Assembly (NCBI RefSeq): GCF_016774335.1
Contig: NZ_JAETWA010000048.1
Coordinates: 1 to 64,000, forward strand
Direction of reading: 5' to 3'
Origin: Luteimonas saliphila
GTDB lineage: Bacteria; Pseudomonadota; Gammaproteobacteria; Xanthomonadales; Xanthomonadaceae
DNA: 64,000 nucleotides
A program made the position numbers and the translations under genes. The notes below the pieces were generated by a model. It did not search any database. It worked only from the letters and a program-made list of their open reading frames with translations, and was not told the origin of the DNA. This document shows positions 8,945-18,086 of this stretch, in pieces (position 1 is the stretch's first letter; each line of letters starts with the position of its first letter).

Positions 8945-9420
8945 TGCGCGCCCTCGTGCCGGACGAGGTGGCGGTCGAAGGCGAGATGCCATTGCGACTG
9001 GCCCGGCGGCAGCGCGATCCGCCGCTCCGGCAGCGGCGCATCTTCCGCGGCGCGCTGGTGCAGCGGTCGCGACCAGCCCACCTTCGGCGTCCACGGCGAG
9101 GTGCGGTGGTGGCCGCCGATCACCGCGTGCAGCCGGGTGCGTTCGAGATCGCGCATCAGCGCGTCGTGGCCGCCCGGCTTCCAGGTCACGCGGTAGCCGT
9201 GCGCGTCGGCGAAGCGCTGGACCAGTTCGGCCTCGGGGCCGGTGACGTGACCGTCGGCCGCCACCTGCACGTAAGGCGGGTCGTGGCTGGCGCCGACGCG
9301 CATGCCGGCGTGGGCCGCCTGCGCGGTGAGGTCGTCGGCATCGCGTGGATAGCGGTCGCACGCCGACAGCGCGAACAGGGCCGCGAGGGCGCATGCGCAG
9401 AACGAGGTGGATCTGGCCAT
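8941..9420 (-). CDS. short solute-binding-protein-like lipoprotein
   Basis: 159 residues with a lipoprotein signal (CACALAALFALSAC, lipobox Cys21). The mature part resembles lobe 1 of family 3 solute-binding proteins: MRVGASHDPPYVQ, then GPEAELVQRFADAHGYRVTW and DLERTRLHAVIGG. It is much shorter than the usual 230-260 residues and ends soon after the segment that normally crosses to lobe 2, so it may be a single-lobe sensor or chaperone rather than a transport receptor. Its stop overlaps the start of the CDF gene, implying it works with cation efflux. Confidence 0.72.
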   Translation of the reverse strand: MARSTSFCACALAALFALSACDRYPRDADDLTAQAAHAGMRVGASHDPPYVQVAADGHVTGPEAELVQRFADAHGYRVTWKPGGHDALMRDLERTRLHAVIGGHHRTSPWTPKVGWSRPLHQRAAEDAPLPERRIALPPGQSQWHLAFDRHLVRHEGAQ

Positions 9421-9497
9421 GCGGCCTTATGGACGTTGTGGCGTGAACAGGCTGTCGCTGTGGCCGGGAAGAACCGGGTGCTCGCGCGCGACAGGCG

Positions 9498-10106
9498 TCA
9501 GGCAGCCCGTGCTCCGGTGCGCGGATCCGGTCGCGGAGCCGCTTCGCCGGTCTCCGGCGCATCGACGACCGGTGCCACATCGTGCGGCGGTGGGGGCGCA
9601 TGCAGCGTGTCGGATGTCGACGGCCACGCGGTGAAGCCGAACTCCGCCAGTACGCGGGCGGCCTTGAGTTGGAAGCGGAAGGCGTCTTCGGGCCGGCAAC
9701 GCGCCTTCAATGCCTGGATGTCGGCCAGCACCCGCGCGTGGAAGTGTTCGTCGTCGGTCAGCGTCATGCAGGCCTGCAGGCGGCGGGTGAACTCCGCCAC
9801 GCAGTCGTCCAGGAGCCCGGATGCGTGCGTGGAGGCCGCAACTTCCTCGTCGGTGGGCGGCGTGATGCAGGCCTGCCGAATGACGAACGCATCGGTGCGG
9901 TCGATCCGGATGTCCGGGGCGGCGTCTGTATCGTGCCCGGACGCGATGGATCGATGCGGTGGCCACGCTGGCCGGGTGGGAGTCGTATCGGTGGCAGGCC
10001 CGGTGTCTGCGGAGCGGGAATCGTGCGCCGGGTAGGGATCGTGCGAACAGGAATCCTGGTCCCGGTGGACGGGGTCCCGATGGACCCGGATGGAGGAATC
10101 TTCCAT
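9498..10106 (-). CDS. hypothetical protein
   Basis: About 202 residues from the chosen ATG. The first half is rich in Asp, His, Arg and Pro and looks disordered. A compact helical domain follows (FVIRQACITPPTDEEVAAS, LLDDCVAEFTRRLQACMTL, HARVLADIQALKARC, FRFQLKAARVLAEFGF), and the tail is Pro-rich. No family is recognised. The frame is open further upstream and ribosome-site evidence is weak, so the true start is uncertain. It lies 77 bases upstream of the lipoprotein/CDF pair on the same strand and might belong to that unit. Confidence 0.5.
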   Translation of the reverse strand: MEDSSIRVHRDPVHRDQDSCSHDPYPAHDSRSADTGPATDTTPTRPAWPPHRSIASGHDTDAAPDIRIDRTDAFVIRQACITPPTDEEVAASTHASGLLDDCVAEFTRRLQACMTLTDDEHFHARVLADIQALKARCRPEDAFRFQLKAARVLAEFGFTAWPSTSDTLHAPPPPHDVAPVVDAPETGEAAPRPDPRTGARAA

Positions 10107-10629
10107 GGAATCGAGGTCCACGACTGTGCTCCCAATGCGCTGCAATGACTGGTGGAGGTGAAGAGTGGGCCGGCGCTCGCCATGGCGTCGTGAAAACGCG
10201 TGTCGTCGAGATTCAGCTGCATAAACGTTCGCGGCGAAGGTCGATTCCCTTGAATGTGAATGCAAGGTCGCCGCACGCGTTGGCTGAGCATCGTGTGGCG
10301 TGTCCTGCCTGCGGCCGACTTTCTGCCTGTCTGGAAGCAGGCGTTGAACACGGAGGATGCGTGATGAGCGGATGAAGAGAAATCATCCGGACCCCACGTT
10401 GCGTCCCCGGCGTGAACGTTTCCTGATGCGGCCCCGCACGCTCAATGCGGCTTTCACGCGCCGCCATTCATAGTCGACCGCGTACACAAACCTGTACCAC
10501 CACGCCGCCCGATCCGGCTCGCCGGGCGGCAGGCACGGCCCGCGGCAGGGCGGGCCCCTGCGACACCGTGCTGCCTGGCGAAGCTGCTGCTGGATCGCCG
10601 TCCGAGTCGGAGCGAAAGGAATGGTTTGC
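10107..10629. other. intergenic region, nothing recognised
   Basis: About 520 bases between divergent genes. Short open frames are present on both strands but none has convincing composition, a ribosome site or a domain. It probably contains the promoters of the hypothetical gene to the left and the KaiC-like gene to the right. I could not identify -35/-10 boxes with confidence. Confidence 0.5.
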
Positions 10630-12144
10630 ATGTCACCTTCAGATGGCTCGGACAATCAGGATCTGCGCGTGTCGACCGGCAACCGCGGTCTCGACAGCAT
10701 CCTCGGCGGCGGCCTCGACCGCGACCGCATGTACCTCTACGAAGGCCGGCCCGGCGCGGGCAAGACCACGCTGGCGATGGAGTTCCTGCTGGAGGGCGCG
10801 CGCCAGGGCGAGCGGGTGCTGTACATCACCCTGTCCGAGACCGAGCGCGAACTGAAACTGGTCGCCCGCCGCCACGACTGGGACCTGGCCGGCGTGGACA
10901 TCGTGGAACTGGTGCCGCCCGAGACCACGCTCGACCAGAGCCAGGAAATCACGCTGCTGCACCCCGCCGAGCTCGAGCTTGGGGAAACCACGCGACTGAT
11001 CCTCGACCGGGTCACCGCCTCCAACCCCAGCCGTGTGGTGATCGACAGCCTGTCGGAACTGCGGCTGCTGGCCCAGAGTTCGCTGCGCTACCGGCGCCAG
11101 GTGCTGGCCCTCAAGCAGTTCTTCGCCAACCGCAACTGCACCGTGGTGCTGCTCGACGACATGACCTCGGCCGAGAACGACCTGCAACTGCATTCGATCT
11201 CGCACGGCGTGGTGCTGCTGGAGCAGCTGGCGATCGATTACGGCGCCGAGCGCAGGCGCCTGCGAGTGGTGAAGATGCGCGGCATCGAGTTTCGCGGCGG
11301 CTTCCACGACATCAAGATCTGCAAGGGCGGCATCGACGTCTACCCGCGGCTGGTCGCCTCCGAGCACCACACCATGTTCTCGGGCGAATTCACCCCCAGC
11401 GGCAACGCCGCGCTCGACGAGCTGCTCGGCGGCGGCCTGGAGCGCGGCACCAATGCGCTGCTCATCGGCGCCGCGGGCGTGGGCAAGTCCTCGCTGGCGC
11501 TGAACTACGCGGTCGCCGCGGCGGAGCGGGGCGAGCGCAGCGCGATCTTCGCCTTCGACGAGGGGCGCGGCACCATCGAGGCGCGGTCGAAGGCGCTGGG
11601 GCTCAACCTGTCGGCGGCGATCGACGAGGGCCTGGTCGTCTTCCAGCAGATCGACCCGGCCGAGATGTCGCCGGGGGAGTTCGCGGCCATCGTGCGCCGG
11701 CGCGTGGAAAAGGACGGCGCGCGCGTGGTGCTGATCGACAGCCTCAACGGCTATCTCAACGCGATGCCGGACGGGCGCTTCCTGATCCTGCAGATGCACG
11801 AGCTGCTCACCTACCTCGCGCAACAGGGCGTCGTGACGATCCTGGTCCTGGCCCAGCACGGGATGATGGGGCCGACCGAAGCGCCGCTGGACATCAGCTA
11901 CCTCAGCGATGCGGTGCTGATGCTGCGCTACTTCGAACATGCCGGCCAGGTGCGGCGTGCGCTGTCGGTGGTGAAGAAGCGCAGCGGCCACCACGAACAG
12001 ACGATCCGCGAATTCCAGCTGGGTAGCAGAGGCCTGGTCGTAGGTCCGCCGCTCAAGGACTTCAGCGGCATCTTTACCGGTACACCCGTCTATACCGGCA
12101 GCGAAGAACCCTTGCTGGATGGCCGCGCCGGTGCAACGGGCTAA
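10630..12144 (+). CDS. double-domain KaiC-like RecA-superfamily ATPase
   Basis: 504 residues made of two KaiC/RadA-type ATPase domains. Domain 1 has Walker A GRPGAGKTT (residues 39-47) and Walker B-like RVVIDSLSEL; domain 2 has Walker A GAAGVGKSS (about residue 280) and ARVVLIDSLNGY. Such non-cyanobacterial KaiC proteins are usually paired with histidine kinases rather than KaiA/KaiB. The second of two nearby ATGs is used because AAAGGA (10615-10620) then lies nine bases upstream; the first ATG abuts it. The gene end overlaps the hybrid kinase start by 26 bases, so the two are co-expressed. Confidence 0.9.
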   Translation: MSPSDGSDNQDLRVSTGNRGLDSILGGGLDRDRMYLYEGRPGAGKTTLAMEFLLEGARQGERVLYITLSETERELKLVARRHDWDLAGVDIVELVPPETTLDQSQEITLLHPAELELGETTRLILDRVTASNPSRVVIDSLSELRLLAQSSLRYRRQVLALKQFFANRNCTVVLLDDMTSAENDLQLHSISHGVVLLEQLAIDYGAERRRLRVVKMRGIEFRGGFHDIKICKGGIDVYPRLVASEHHTMFSGEFTPSGNAALDELLGGGLERGTNALLIGAAGVGKSSLALNYAVAAAERGERSAIFAFDEGRGTIEARSKALGLNLSAAIDEGLVVFQQIDPAEMSPGEFAAIVRRRVEKDGARVVLIDSLNGYLNAMPDGRFLILQMHELLTYLAQQGVVTILVLAQHGMMGPTEAPLDISYLSDAVLMLRYFEHAGQVRRALSVVKKRSGHHEQTIREFQLGSRGLVVGPPLKDFSGIFTGTPVYTGSEEPLLDGRAGATG

Positions 12145-13813
12145 GGCCGGCGGCCAGACCATCCTGGTCTTCGCCCCCACCGGGCGCGACGCCGCCACCG
12201 CGGCCGACCTGCTGCATCGTGGCGGCATGGAAACCCGGATCTGTCCGGACTACGCCTGCCTGCTGGCCGGGCTGGACCAGGCGGCAGCGGTGTTCGTGGC
12301 AGAGGAAGGCCTGTTCGGCCAGCCGCCCGACGCACTGGTGGACTGGGTGCGCGGGCAGCCGCCGTGGTCGGACCTGCCGTTCGTGATGCTCACCAGCCTG
12401 CGCGACCATCCCAAGGTGGCCGCCTGGCGCCAGCAGATGATCGAGCGGCTGGGCAACGTCTCCCTGATCGAGCGACCGGTGCAGCCGATCACCCTGGTGA
12501 GCGTGCTGCAGGCCGCGCTGCGCGCACGCCGGCGGCAGCTGGAAATCCGCGTGTTGCTCGATGCGCGCGATGCCGCGGCCGCCAACCTGGAGGTGCAGGT
12601 GGAGCATCGCACCGAACAGTTGCGCCACGTCAACGAACGGCTGCGCGAGGAGATGGCCGAGCGCGTGCGCGTGGAGCAGTCGCTGCGGCATGCGCAGAAG
12701 ATGGAGGCGCTGGGCCAGCTCACCGGCGGCGTGGCGCACGATTTCAACAACCTGCTGATGGTGGTGACTGCGGGTCTGGACATGCTGGAGCGTCACGAGG
12801 ACCCGGCGCGCCGCGCGCGCTTCATGTCGGCCATGCGCCAGGCCACGCAACGCGGCGCCGCGCTCACGCGCCAGTTGCTCACGTTCTCGCGCAGCCATGC
12901 GCTGCGTTCGGAGACCGTGGACCTGTCGCAGCTGATCGGCAACATGAGCGAACTGCTCGACCGCAGCCTGCGCGGCGACGTCGACGTGGCCGTGGAACTC
13001 GCGCCGGGGCTGTGGCCGGTGTTCGTCGATCCGGGCGAGCTGGAACTGGTGATCCTCAACCTCGCGGTCAACGCGCGCGATGCGATGAACGGGAGCGGCT
13101 CGATCACCATCGCCGGCAAGAACGTGGTGAAGGGCGGCGACGGCCCCGGACCGGGCCGGGAGTTCGTGCGGCTGTCGGTGCGCGACACCGGCGCGGGCAT
13201 GACAGAGGAGACCCGCGAGCGCGCGTTCGAACCGTTCTTCACCACCAAGGAGGTCGGCAAGGGTTCCGGCCTCGGGCTGGCGCAGGTGTACGGCTTCGCC
13301 AAGCAGTCGGGCGGGCGCGTGACGATCGACTCGGTGCTCGGGCAGGGCACCACGATCACCCTGCTGCTGCCGCGGTCGCGCCAGGGCGTGGCCGCGGCCG
13401 GCGAGGACATGGCGACGGACGGGCCGGCCTCGGCGCCGGGCCACTGCATCCTGCTGGTGGAAGACGATGCCGAAGTGGCGACGCTGGTGGAGGAGATGCT
13501 GCGCGCGATCGGCTACGACGTGGTCCATGCGATGAGCGCGAAGGCCGCGCTGGGCGCGCTGGCCGACGGTCGCAGGATCGACCTCGTGTTCTCGGACATC
13601 ATGATGCCCGGCGACACCAACGGCATCGAACTGGCGAAGGAGCTCAGGCGCCGCAGGCCGGAGCTGCCGGTGCTGCTGACCAGCGGCTTCGCCGAATCCA
13701 CCGGGAGCGAAGCGGTGGCGCTCGGCATTCCGGTGCTGCGCAAGCCATATGCCATCGAAGAGTTGCGCACGGCGGTGCAGCAGCAGTTGGCGGCGTTCGC
13801 CAGGGAAGCCTGA
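12119..13813 (+). CDS. hybrid histidine kinase with C-terminal receiver
   Basis: 564 residues, no membrane segments. Residues 1 to about 140 look like a pseudo-receiver (ILVFAPTGRDAATAADLLHRGG ends in LIERPVQPITLVSVLQAAL) without the phospho-acceptor Asp. A coiled-coil linker leads to a kinase core: H-box LTGGVAHDFNNLL, N-box LNLAVNARDAM, G-boxes DTGAGM and GKGSGLGLAQV. A true receiver follows, with acceptor Asp in VFSDIMMPGD and Lys in VLRKPY. Being soluble and fused translationally to the KaiC-like gene, it probably receives its signal from that ATPase. The output partner is unknown. Confidence 0.92.
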   Translation: MAAPVQRAKAGGQTILVFAPTGRDAATAADLLHRGGMETRICPDYACLLAGLDQAAAVFVAEEGLFGQPPDALVDWVRGQPPWSDLPFVMLTSLRDHPKVAAWRQQMIERLGNVSLIERPVQPITLVSVLQAALRARRRQLEIRVLLDARDAAAANLEVQVEHRTEQLRHVNERLREEMAERVRVEQSLRHAQKMEALGQLTGGVAHDFNNLLMVVTAGLDMLERHEDPARRARFMSAMRQATQRGAALTRQLLTFSRSHALRSETVDLSQLIGNMSELLDRSLRGDVDVAVELAPGLWPVFVDPGELELVILNLAVNARDAMNGSGSITIAGKNVVKGGDGPGPGREFVRLSVRDTGAGMTEETRERAFEPFFTTKEVGKGSGLGLAQVYGFAKQSGGRVTIDSVLGQGTTITLLLPRSRQGVAAAGEDMATDGPASAPGHCILLVEDDAEVATLVEEMLRAIGYDVVHAMSAKAALGALADGRRIDLVFSDIMMPGDTNGIELAKELRRRRPELPVLLTSGFAESTGSEAVALGIPVLRKPYAIEELRTAVQQQLAAFAREA

Positions 13814-13864
13814 GCTGGCGCGAGCGGGTGGTGCCCGCTGTCGGGCCCAGTGCGGCTCGGCGGA

Positions 13865-14059
13865 TCAGTTCGCTTCGAGCGATGCCTGCAAGGCGGTGGC
13901 CAGCGCCGCGTCGCCGCTCACCAGTTCGCGCCAGCGCAGTTCCAGGCCGTTGCGGTGGCCCTTGCGGACCAGCTTCAGTCCCTCGGGATCGAGGGTGAGG
14001 GTGTAGGGCTGGTCGTCGATCTGCAATTCGCGCCGCAGGGGCTTGTCGAGGGGCGTCAT
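13865..14059 (-). CDS. small conserved hypothetical protein
   Basis: 64 residues, MTPLDKPLRRELQIDDQPY at the start, then LTLDPEGLKLVRKGHRNGLELRW, ending in a short helix. The alternating strand pattern suggests a small beta sheet with one helix. There is no signal peptide or membrane segment and I recognise no characterised family. It lies 57 bases downstream of the receiver gene on the same strand, so may be the last gene of the HWE-kinase operon. Confidence 0.65.
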   Translation of the reverse strand: MTPLDKPLRRELQIDDQPYTLTLDPEGLKLVRKGHRNGLELRWRELVSGDAALATALQASLEAN

Positions 14060-14116
14060 GTGCGTACCTCCGGTCGAGTGGGCGGGCCGCTGGAAAGCGG
14101 GACAGGCCCGCGCACG

Positions 14117-14482
14117 CTACGGCGCCGCCTGCTCGCGCAGTGGCAGGTTGGTCAGCGCCTGTTCCAGCTCGCGCAGGCCGAAGGGCTTCTGCACCAGCAC
14201 CGCCTTGGCATGGCGCGGCGGCAGGATGGCCTGGCCGTAACCGCTGGCGAACAGGAACGGGATGCCGCGCGCGGCCAGCGCATCGGCGATGGGGAACGAA
14301 CTGTCGCCGGACAGGTTGATGTCGAGGATGGCGAGGTCCAGCTCGTGGCGCTCCAGCGCCTGGGTCGCGGTTTCGACCGAGTGCGCGGTCGCCTCCACCC
14401 GGTAACCGAGTTCCGGCAGGAGGTCTTCGAGCACCATCACCAGCAGCGATTCGTCTTCGACGATGAGGACCCGGCGTGTCAT
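14117..14482 (-). CDS. single-domain response regulator
   Basis: 121 residues forming one CheY-like receiver: acidic pocket VEDE near the N-terminus, acceptor Asp in LDLAILDINLSGD, a conserved switch region PFLFASGYG and Lys in LVQKPFG. There is no output domain, so it acts by phosphotransfer or protein contact. Its ATG overlaps the stop of the HWE kinase gene (ATGA), marking it as that kinase's partner. The INLSGD/FASGYG variant is the version typically found with HWE-family kinases. Confidence 0.9.
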   Translation of the reverse strand: MTRRVLIVEDESLLVMVLEDLLPELGYRVEATAHSVETATQALERHELDLAILDINLSGDSSFPIADALAARGIPFLFASGYGQAILPPRHAKAVLVQKPFGLRELEQALTNLPLREQAAP

Positions 14483-15891
14483 GGCGTTTCTCGCGTGGCG
14501 TCGTGGGGAAGCAGGGTACGGATGCGGCAGTGCACGCCTTCGGGCGGGAAGGCGAGGGCGACCTCGCCGCCGAGGTCGTGGCCGAGTCCGCGTTCGAGCA
14601 GGCGCAAGCCGAATCCGCTGCGGGTGGGAGGCTCGACCACGGGCCCGCCGTGCTCCCGCCATTCCAGCAGGAGGCGTCCGCCGGCGTCTCCCTCGCGCGT
14701 CCAGTGGATGCGGACCCCACCCCCCGGCACCGACAGCGAACCGTACTTTACCGCGTTGGTGCACAGCTCGTGCAGCGCCATCGCCAGCGCGACCGCGCGT
14801 CGGGGATCGAGATCGGCGAGAGGGCCCTGCACGTCGAAGCGCCGGGCCTCGACGTCCATGCAATGCGAAACGCCGATGCGCACGATCTCCTCGACGCTCG
14901 CGCCCTTCCACTTCTCGAGGGTCAGCACGTCGTGGGTGGCGGCCAGGGCGCGCAGCCGCGATTCCACCATCTCCGTCGCCAGGGTCTTGTCCGGGCAGCT
15001 GCGCAGCGTCTGCGACACCACCGCCTGGACGATGGCCAGCGTGTTCTTGACCCGGTGGTTGAGTTCGTCCACCAGCCGCTGCAGTTGTTCCTCGTGCCGC
15101 TTGCGGTCGGTGATGTCGGTCGCCGCGCCGAACCATTCCGCCACCTCGCCGTCCTCATGGCGCAGGGGCACGGCATGGGTGGCGATCCAGGACCATTCGC
15201 CCGGCGCGAGTTCGACCCGATGCTGGACCTCGTAGGGCATCAGCGAATTGCGCGCGCGGCGGATGGCCTCGGCCACGCGCTCGCGATCTTCCGGATGGAT
15301 GCGCTCGGCCGACCACCCGGCGAGATCGCCACGGGGCAGCGTGCCGGCGGCGCGCCCGCCGACCACGGCGACCTGTCGCCAGTCCGGCGTGATCCGGTAG
15401 ATCAGGTCCGAGGTGGCGTTGACCATCGCACTGAAGCGCTGCTCGCTCTGGCGCAGGGCCTCTTCCTGGCGCTTGCGGTCGGTGATGTCCCGGGTGGTGC
15501 CGGCGATGGCCTCGACGGTGCCGTCCGGTCCCAGCACCGGGATGAAGATGTAGTCGTAGACCCGCCAGCCCAGCGTGGCGTGCCGGAACGGGACGTCGTT
15601 GCGGATCGGGGCGCGCGTGGCGACGACGCGTTCGATCTCCTCGTCGTGCATCGCCGCGTGCCAGGGTTCGTAGCCCAGCTCCAGGCAGGTCTTGCCCCTC
15701 GCCTCGTCCCAGCCGAGCCCCCACATGGTCAGCAGCGCCTCGTTGGCGTAGATGAAGCGATGCTGGAGGTCGAAGACGTAGACCAGGTCCGGGGTGGCGG
15801 CCAGGAGGGTCTCGTACAGGCGCAGCCTGGCGCTGTCGGTGATCCCGTCGAACGCTTCGTTCCCGTTCCGGGCTCGTATCGGACCGTCCAA
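14479..15891 (-). CDS. PAS-PAS HWE-family histidine kinase
   Basis: About 470 residues, soluble. Two PAS domains (near residues 20-140 and 145-265), each ending in a GTTRDITDRK or GAATDITDRK hinge, precede the kinase. The kinase has H-box DELNHRVKNTLAIVQAV, N-box HELCTNAVKYGSL and the LEWREHGG motif that defines the HWE family. The start is a TTG preceded by a strong GGGGGGAG six bases upstream; the frame is open further but loses structure. The stop overlaps the receiver gene start. The sensed signal is unknown; no flavin Cys motif (NCRFLQ) is present, so these are not LOV domains. Confidence 0.88.
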   Translation of the reverse strand: MDGPIRARNGNEAFDGITDSARLRLYETLLAATPDLVYVFDLQHRFIYANEALLTMWGLGWDEARGKTCLELGYEPWHAAMHDEEIERVVATRAPIRNDVPFRHATLGWRVYDYIFIPVLGPDGTVEAIAGTTRDITDRKRQEEALRQSEQRFSAMVNATSDLIYRITPDWRQVAVVGGRAAGTLPRGDLAGWSAERIHPEDRERVAEAIRRARNSLMPYEVQHRVELAPGEWSWIATHAVPLRHEDGEVAEWFGAATDITDRKRHEEQLQRLVDELNHRVKNTLAIVQAVVSQTLRSCPDKTLATEMVESRLRALAATHDVLTLEKWKGASVEEIVRIGVSHCMDVEARRFDVQGPLADLDPRRAVALAMALHELCTNAVKYGSLSVPGGGVRIHWTREGDAGGRLLLEWREHGGPVVEPPTRSGFGLRLLERGLGHDLGGEVALAFPPEGVHCRIRTLLPHDATRETP

Positions 15892-16219
15892 GACGGGCTC
15901 CCCCCTCGGTCTGCAGCCGCCAAATGCGAATAGGGAAATGTAATGGCTTTTTCCGGGCTGCCGGTGAAGGTCGCGTTCATCCCAGCATGGCGCGTGCGAC
16001 CGGCGGGAGCGCGGCGCATCCGTTCTTCGCCACATGTCCGCACATGGCGCACGGCCTGCTGGACGCATGCGGATGGATCGCACTTCGTTCCGTCGCCGGT
16101 GCGCGCGCACCGCGGGGCGCGTTGCGCCATGGGTGGCCCTGCGGCATGCGGGCGCTCACACCGCCTGGCCGGCCGGGACGCGACAATGGCGGGCTCCCCT
16201 CCGGCTCCCGCGCGCGCAC

Positions 16220-17650
16220 TTGTCCCCCAAACGCCTGCTTCCGCTGATCGTCGCCACCGCGTTGTTCATCGAGAACATGGACTCGACGGCGATCTCGACC
16301 TCGCTGCCGCAGATCGCGGCCGACCTGGGCGTGGAGCCTGTGGCGCTGAAGCTGGCGATCACCACCTACATGCTGGCGCTGGCCGTGTTCATCCCGGTGA
16401 GCGGCTGGGTGGCGGACCGCTTCGGCGCGCGCCGTGTGTTCATCGCCGCGATCGCGGTGTTCCTGCTCGGTTCGCTCGGCTGTGCGGCGAGCGACGGGCT
16501 CGGACAGCTGGTGGCCGGGCGCTTCGTGCAGGGCATGGGCGGGGCGATGATGGTGCCGGTGGGGCGGCTGGTGCTGCTGCGCAGCGTGGAGAAATCCGAA
16601 CTGGTGCGTGCGCTGAGCTGGCTCACCATCCCGGCCATGCTCGGGCCGATGCTGGGGCCGGTGCTCGGCGGCGCGATCACCACCTACGCGCACTGGCGCC
16701 TGATCTTCCTGATCAACATCCCGATGGGCCTGCTGGGCATGTGGCTGGCGTGGCGGCACATCCCGGAGCTGCGCCAGGCGGTGGGGCCGCTGGACGTGCG
16801 CGGTTTCCTGCTGTCGGCCAGCGGGCTGGCGCTGGCGATGTTCGGGCTTTCGGCGATCGGCCGCGGCCTGGTGCCGGGCGCGGTGCTGGCGGCGTGCATG
16901 CTGGCCGGCGCCGGGCTGCTCGCGGCCTATGTGCGGCATGCGCGCACGTATCCGCAGCCCCTGCTGCGTCTGGATCTGCTGCGCGTGCCCACCTTCCGCG
17001 CGGCGGTGTGGGGCGGTTCGCTGTTCCGCATCGGCATCGGCGCCACGCCCTTCCTGCTGCCGCTGATGCTGCAGCTGTCGTTCGGCCTCGATCCGCTGGA
17101 GTCGGGCTTGGTCACCTTCACCTCGACCGCCGGCGCGATGGTGATGAAGGTGGTCGCGCCGCGGATCCTGCACCGCTTCGGCTTCCGCCCGGTGCTGGTG
17201 TGGAACGGGCTCGCTGCCTCGCTGATGCTGTGCGGCTTCGGCCTGTTCCGCGCCGACACGCCGTATCCGCTGATGGTGGGCGTGCTGCTGGCCAGCGGCT
17301 TCCTGCGTTCGCTGCAGTTCACCAGCCTCAACGCGATCGCCTATGCCGACATCGACCAGGCGCGGATGAGCCAGGCCAGCAGCCTGGCCGCGATGGCGCA
17401 GCAGATCGCGCTCGCGCTGGGCGTGACCATCGGCGGCTTCGCGCTGAGCCTGGCGGGCACGCTCACCGGCCGCCCGGACGAGGCGCCGATCAACTTCACC
17501 TTCGCCTTCCTCACCGTGGGCCTGGTGTCGGTGGTCTCGACCTGGCAGATGCGCAGGCTGGCGCCGGATGCCGGCGCGGAAATGGCCGGCCACGCGCAGG
17601 CCGGGCGCGAGGTGGCGGAGCCGAAGGTGGAGTCGCGGCCGCAGGGGTGA
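16220..17650 (+). CDS. MFS multidrug exporter, DHA2 (EmrB/QacA) family
   Basis: About 476 residues with some 13-14 predicted membrane segments and DHA2 signatures: NMDSTAISTSLPQIA in TM1, the motif A region GWVADRFGARRVF after TM2, and the motif C-like GPMLGPVLGG in TM5. These are proton-driven exporters of drugs or metabolites in the inner membrane. The frame is open to 16034, but sequence before the TTG at 16220 is Arg-rich and unlike a membrane-protein start, so that TTG is preferred. There is no membrane-fusion (EmrA-like) or regulator gene beside it. Confidence 0.85.
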   Translation: MSPKRLLPLIVATALFIENMDSTAISTSLPQIAADLGVEPVALKLAITTYMLALAVFIPVSGWVADRFGARRVFIAAIAVFLLGSLGCAASDGLGQLVAGRFVQGMGGAMMVPVGRLVLLRSVEKSELVRALSWLTIPAMLGPMLGPVLGGAITTYAHWRLIFLINIPMGLLGMWLAWRHIPELRQAVGPLDVRGFLLSASGLALAMFGLSAIGRGLVPGAVLAACMLAGAGLLAAYVRHARTYPQPLLRLDLLRVPTFRAAVWGGSLFRIGIGATPFLLPLMLQLSFGLDPLESGLVTFTSTAGAMVMKVVAPRILHRFGFRPVLVWNGLAASLMLCGFGLFRADTPYPLMVGVLLASGFLRSLQFTSLNAIAYADIDQARMSQASSLAAMAQQIALALGVTIGGFALSLAGTLTGRPDEAPINFTFAFLTVGLVSVVSTWQMRRLAPDAGAEMAGHAQAGREVAEPKVESRPQG

Positions 17651-17748
17651 GATGCGCAGGCGAAGCGGATCCGAGCCGCTGGAGCGCGTCGCCATGCCGG
17701 GTTCGCGCGTCCCGTGCGTGCAGGTGACGCAGCCGACGCGGCGCCCGC

Positions 17749-18078
17749 TCAGTCGATGACCAGCAGCCTCGCGCCCGTGATGCTGAGCCAGCGGTGGCGA
17801 CCGGAGCGGTCGCCGAGCTGGCAGGTCATGCCCGGCCGCAGCACGATCGAGCGGCCGCCGCCGAGTTCGGTTTCCAGTTCACCGTCCAGGCAGACCGCCA
17901 CGTGGCCCTTGTCGGACCAGTGGTCGGACACGTAGCCGGCGCTGAATTCGATCAGGCGGATGCACATGTCGGCGAACGACTGGATGCGCACGTCCGCCCA
18001 GCCGTGGTCGCCCGGGAAGCGGGTGGCGGGCAACGAGTGCCAGTCGGTGGCGCAGAAGGGGAAGGGGGTCAGGCGCAT
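17749..18078 (-). CDS. small cupin-fold protein, DHCW-motif type
   Basis: 109 residues, single cupin barrel. The segment YVSDHWSDKGHVAVCLDGELE corresponds to the DHCW region that names this cupin group, with Ser in place of the usual Cys, and GMTCQLGDRSGRHRW is the second cupin motif. Function is not established for the family. The start codon lies just below a strong hairpin (18087-18116) whose edge includes the putative ribosome site GGAAA. The DHWS variant may mean altered metal or substrate binding. Confidence 0.75.
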   Translation of the reverse strand: MRLTPFPFCATDWHSLPATRFPGDHGWADVRIQSFADMCIRLIEFSAGYVSDHWSDKGHVAVCLDGELETELGGGRSIVLRPGMTCQLGDRSGRHRWLSITGARLLVID

Positions 18079-18086
18079 GCGCGTTT

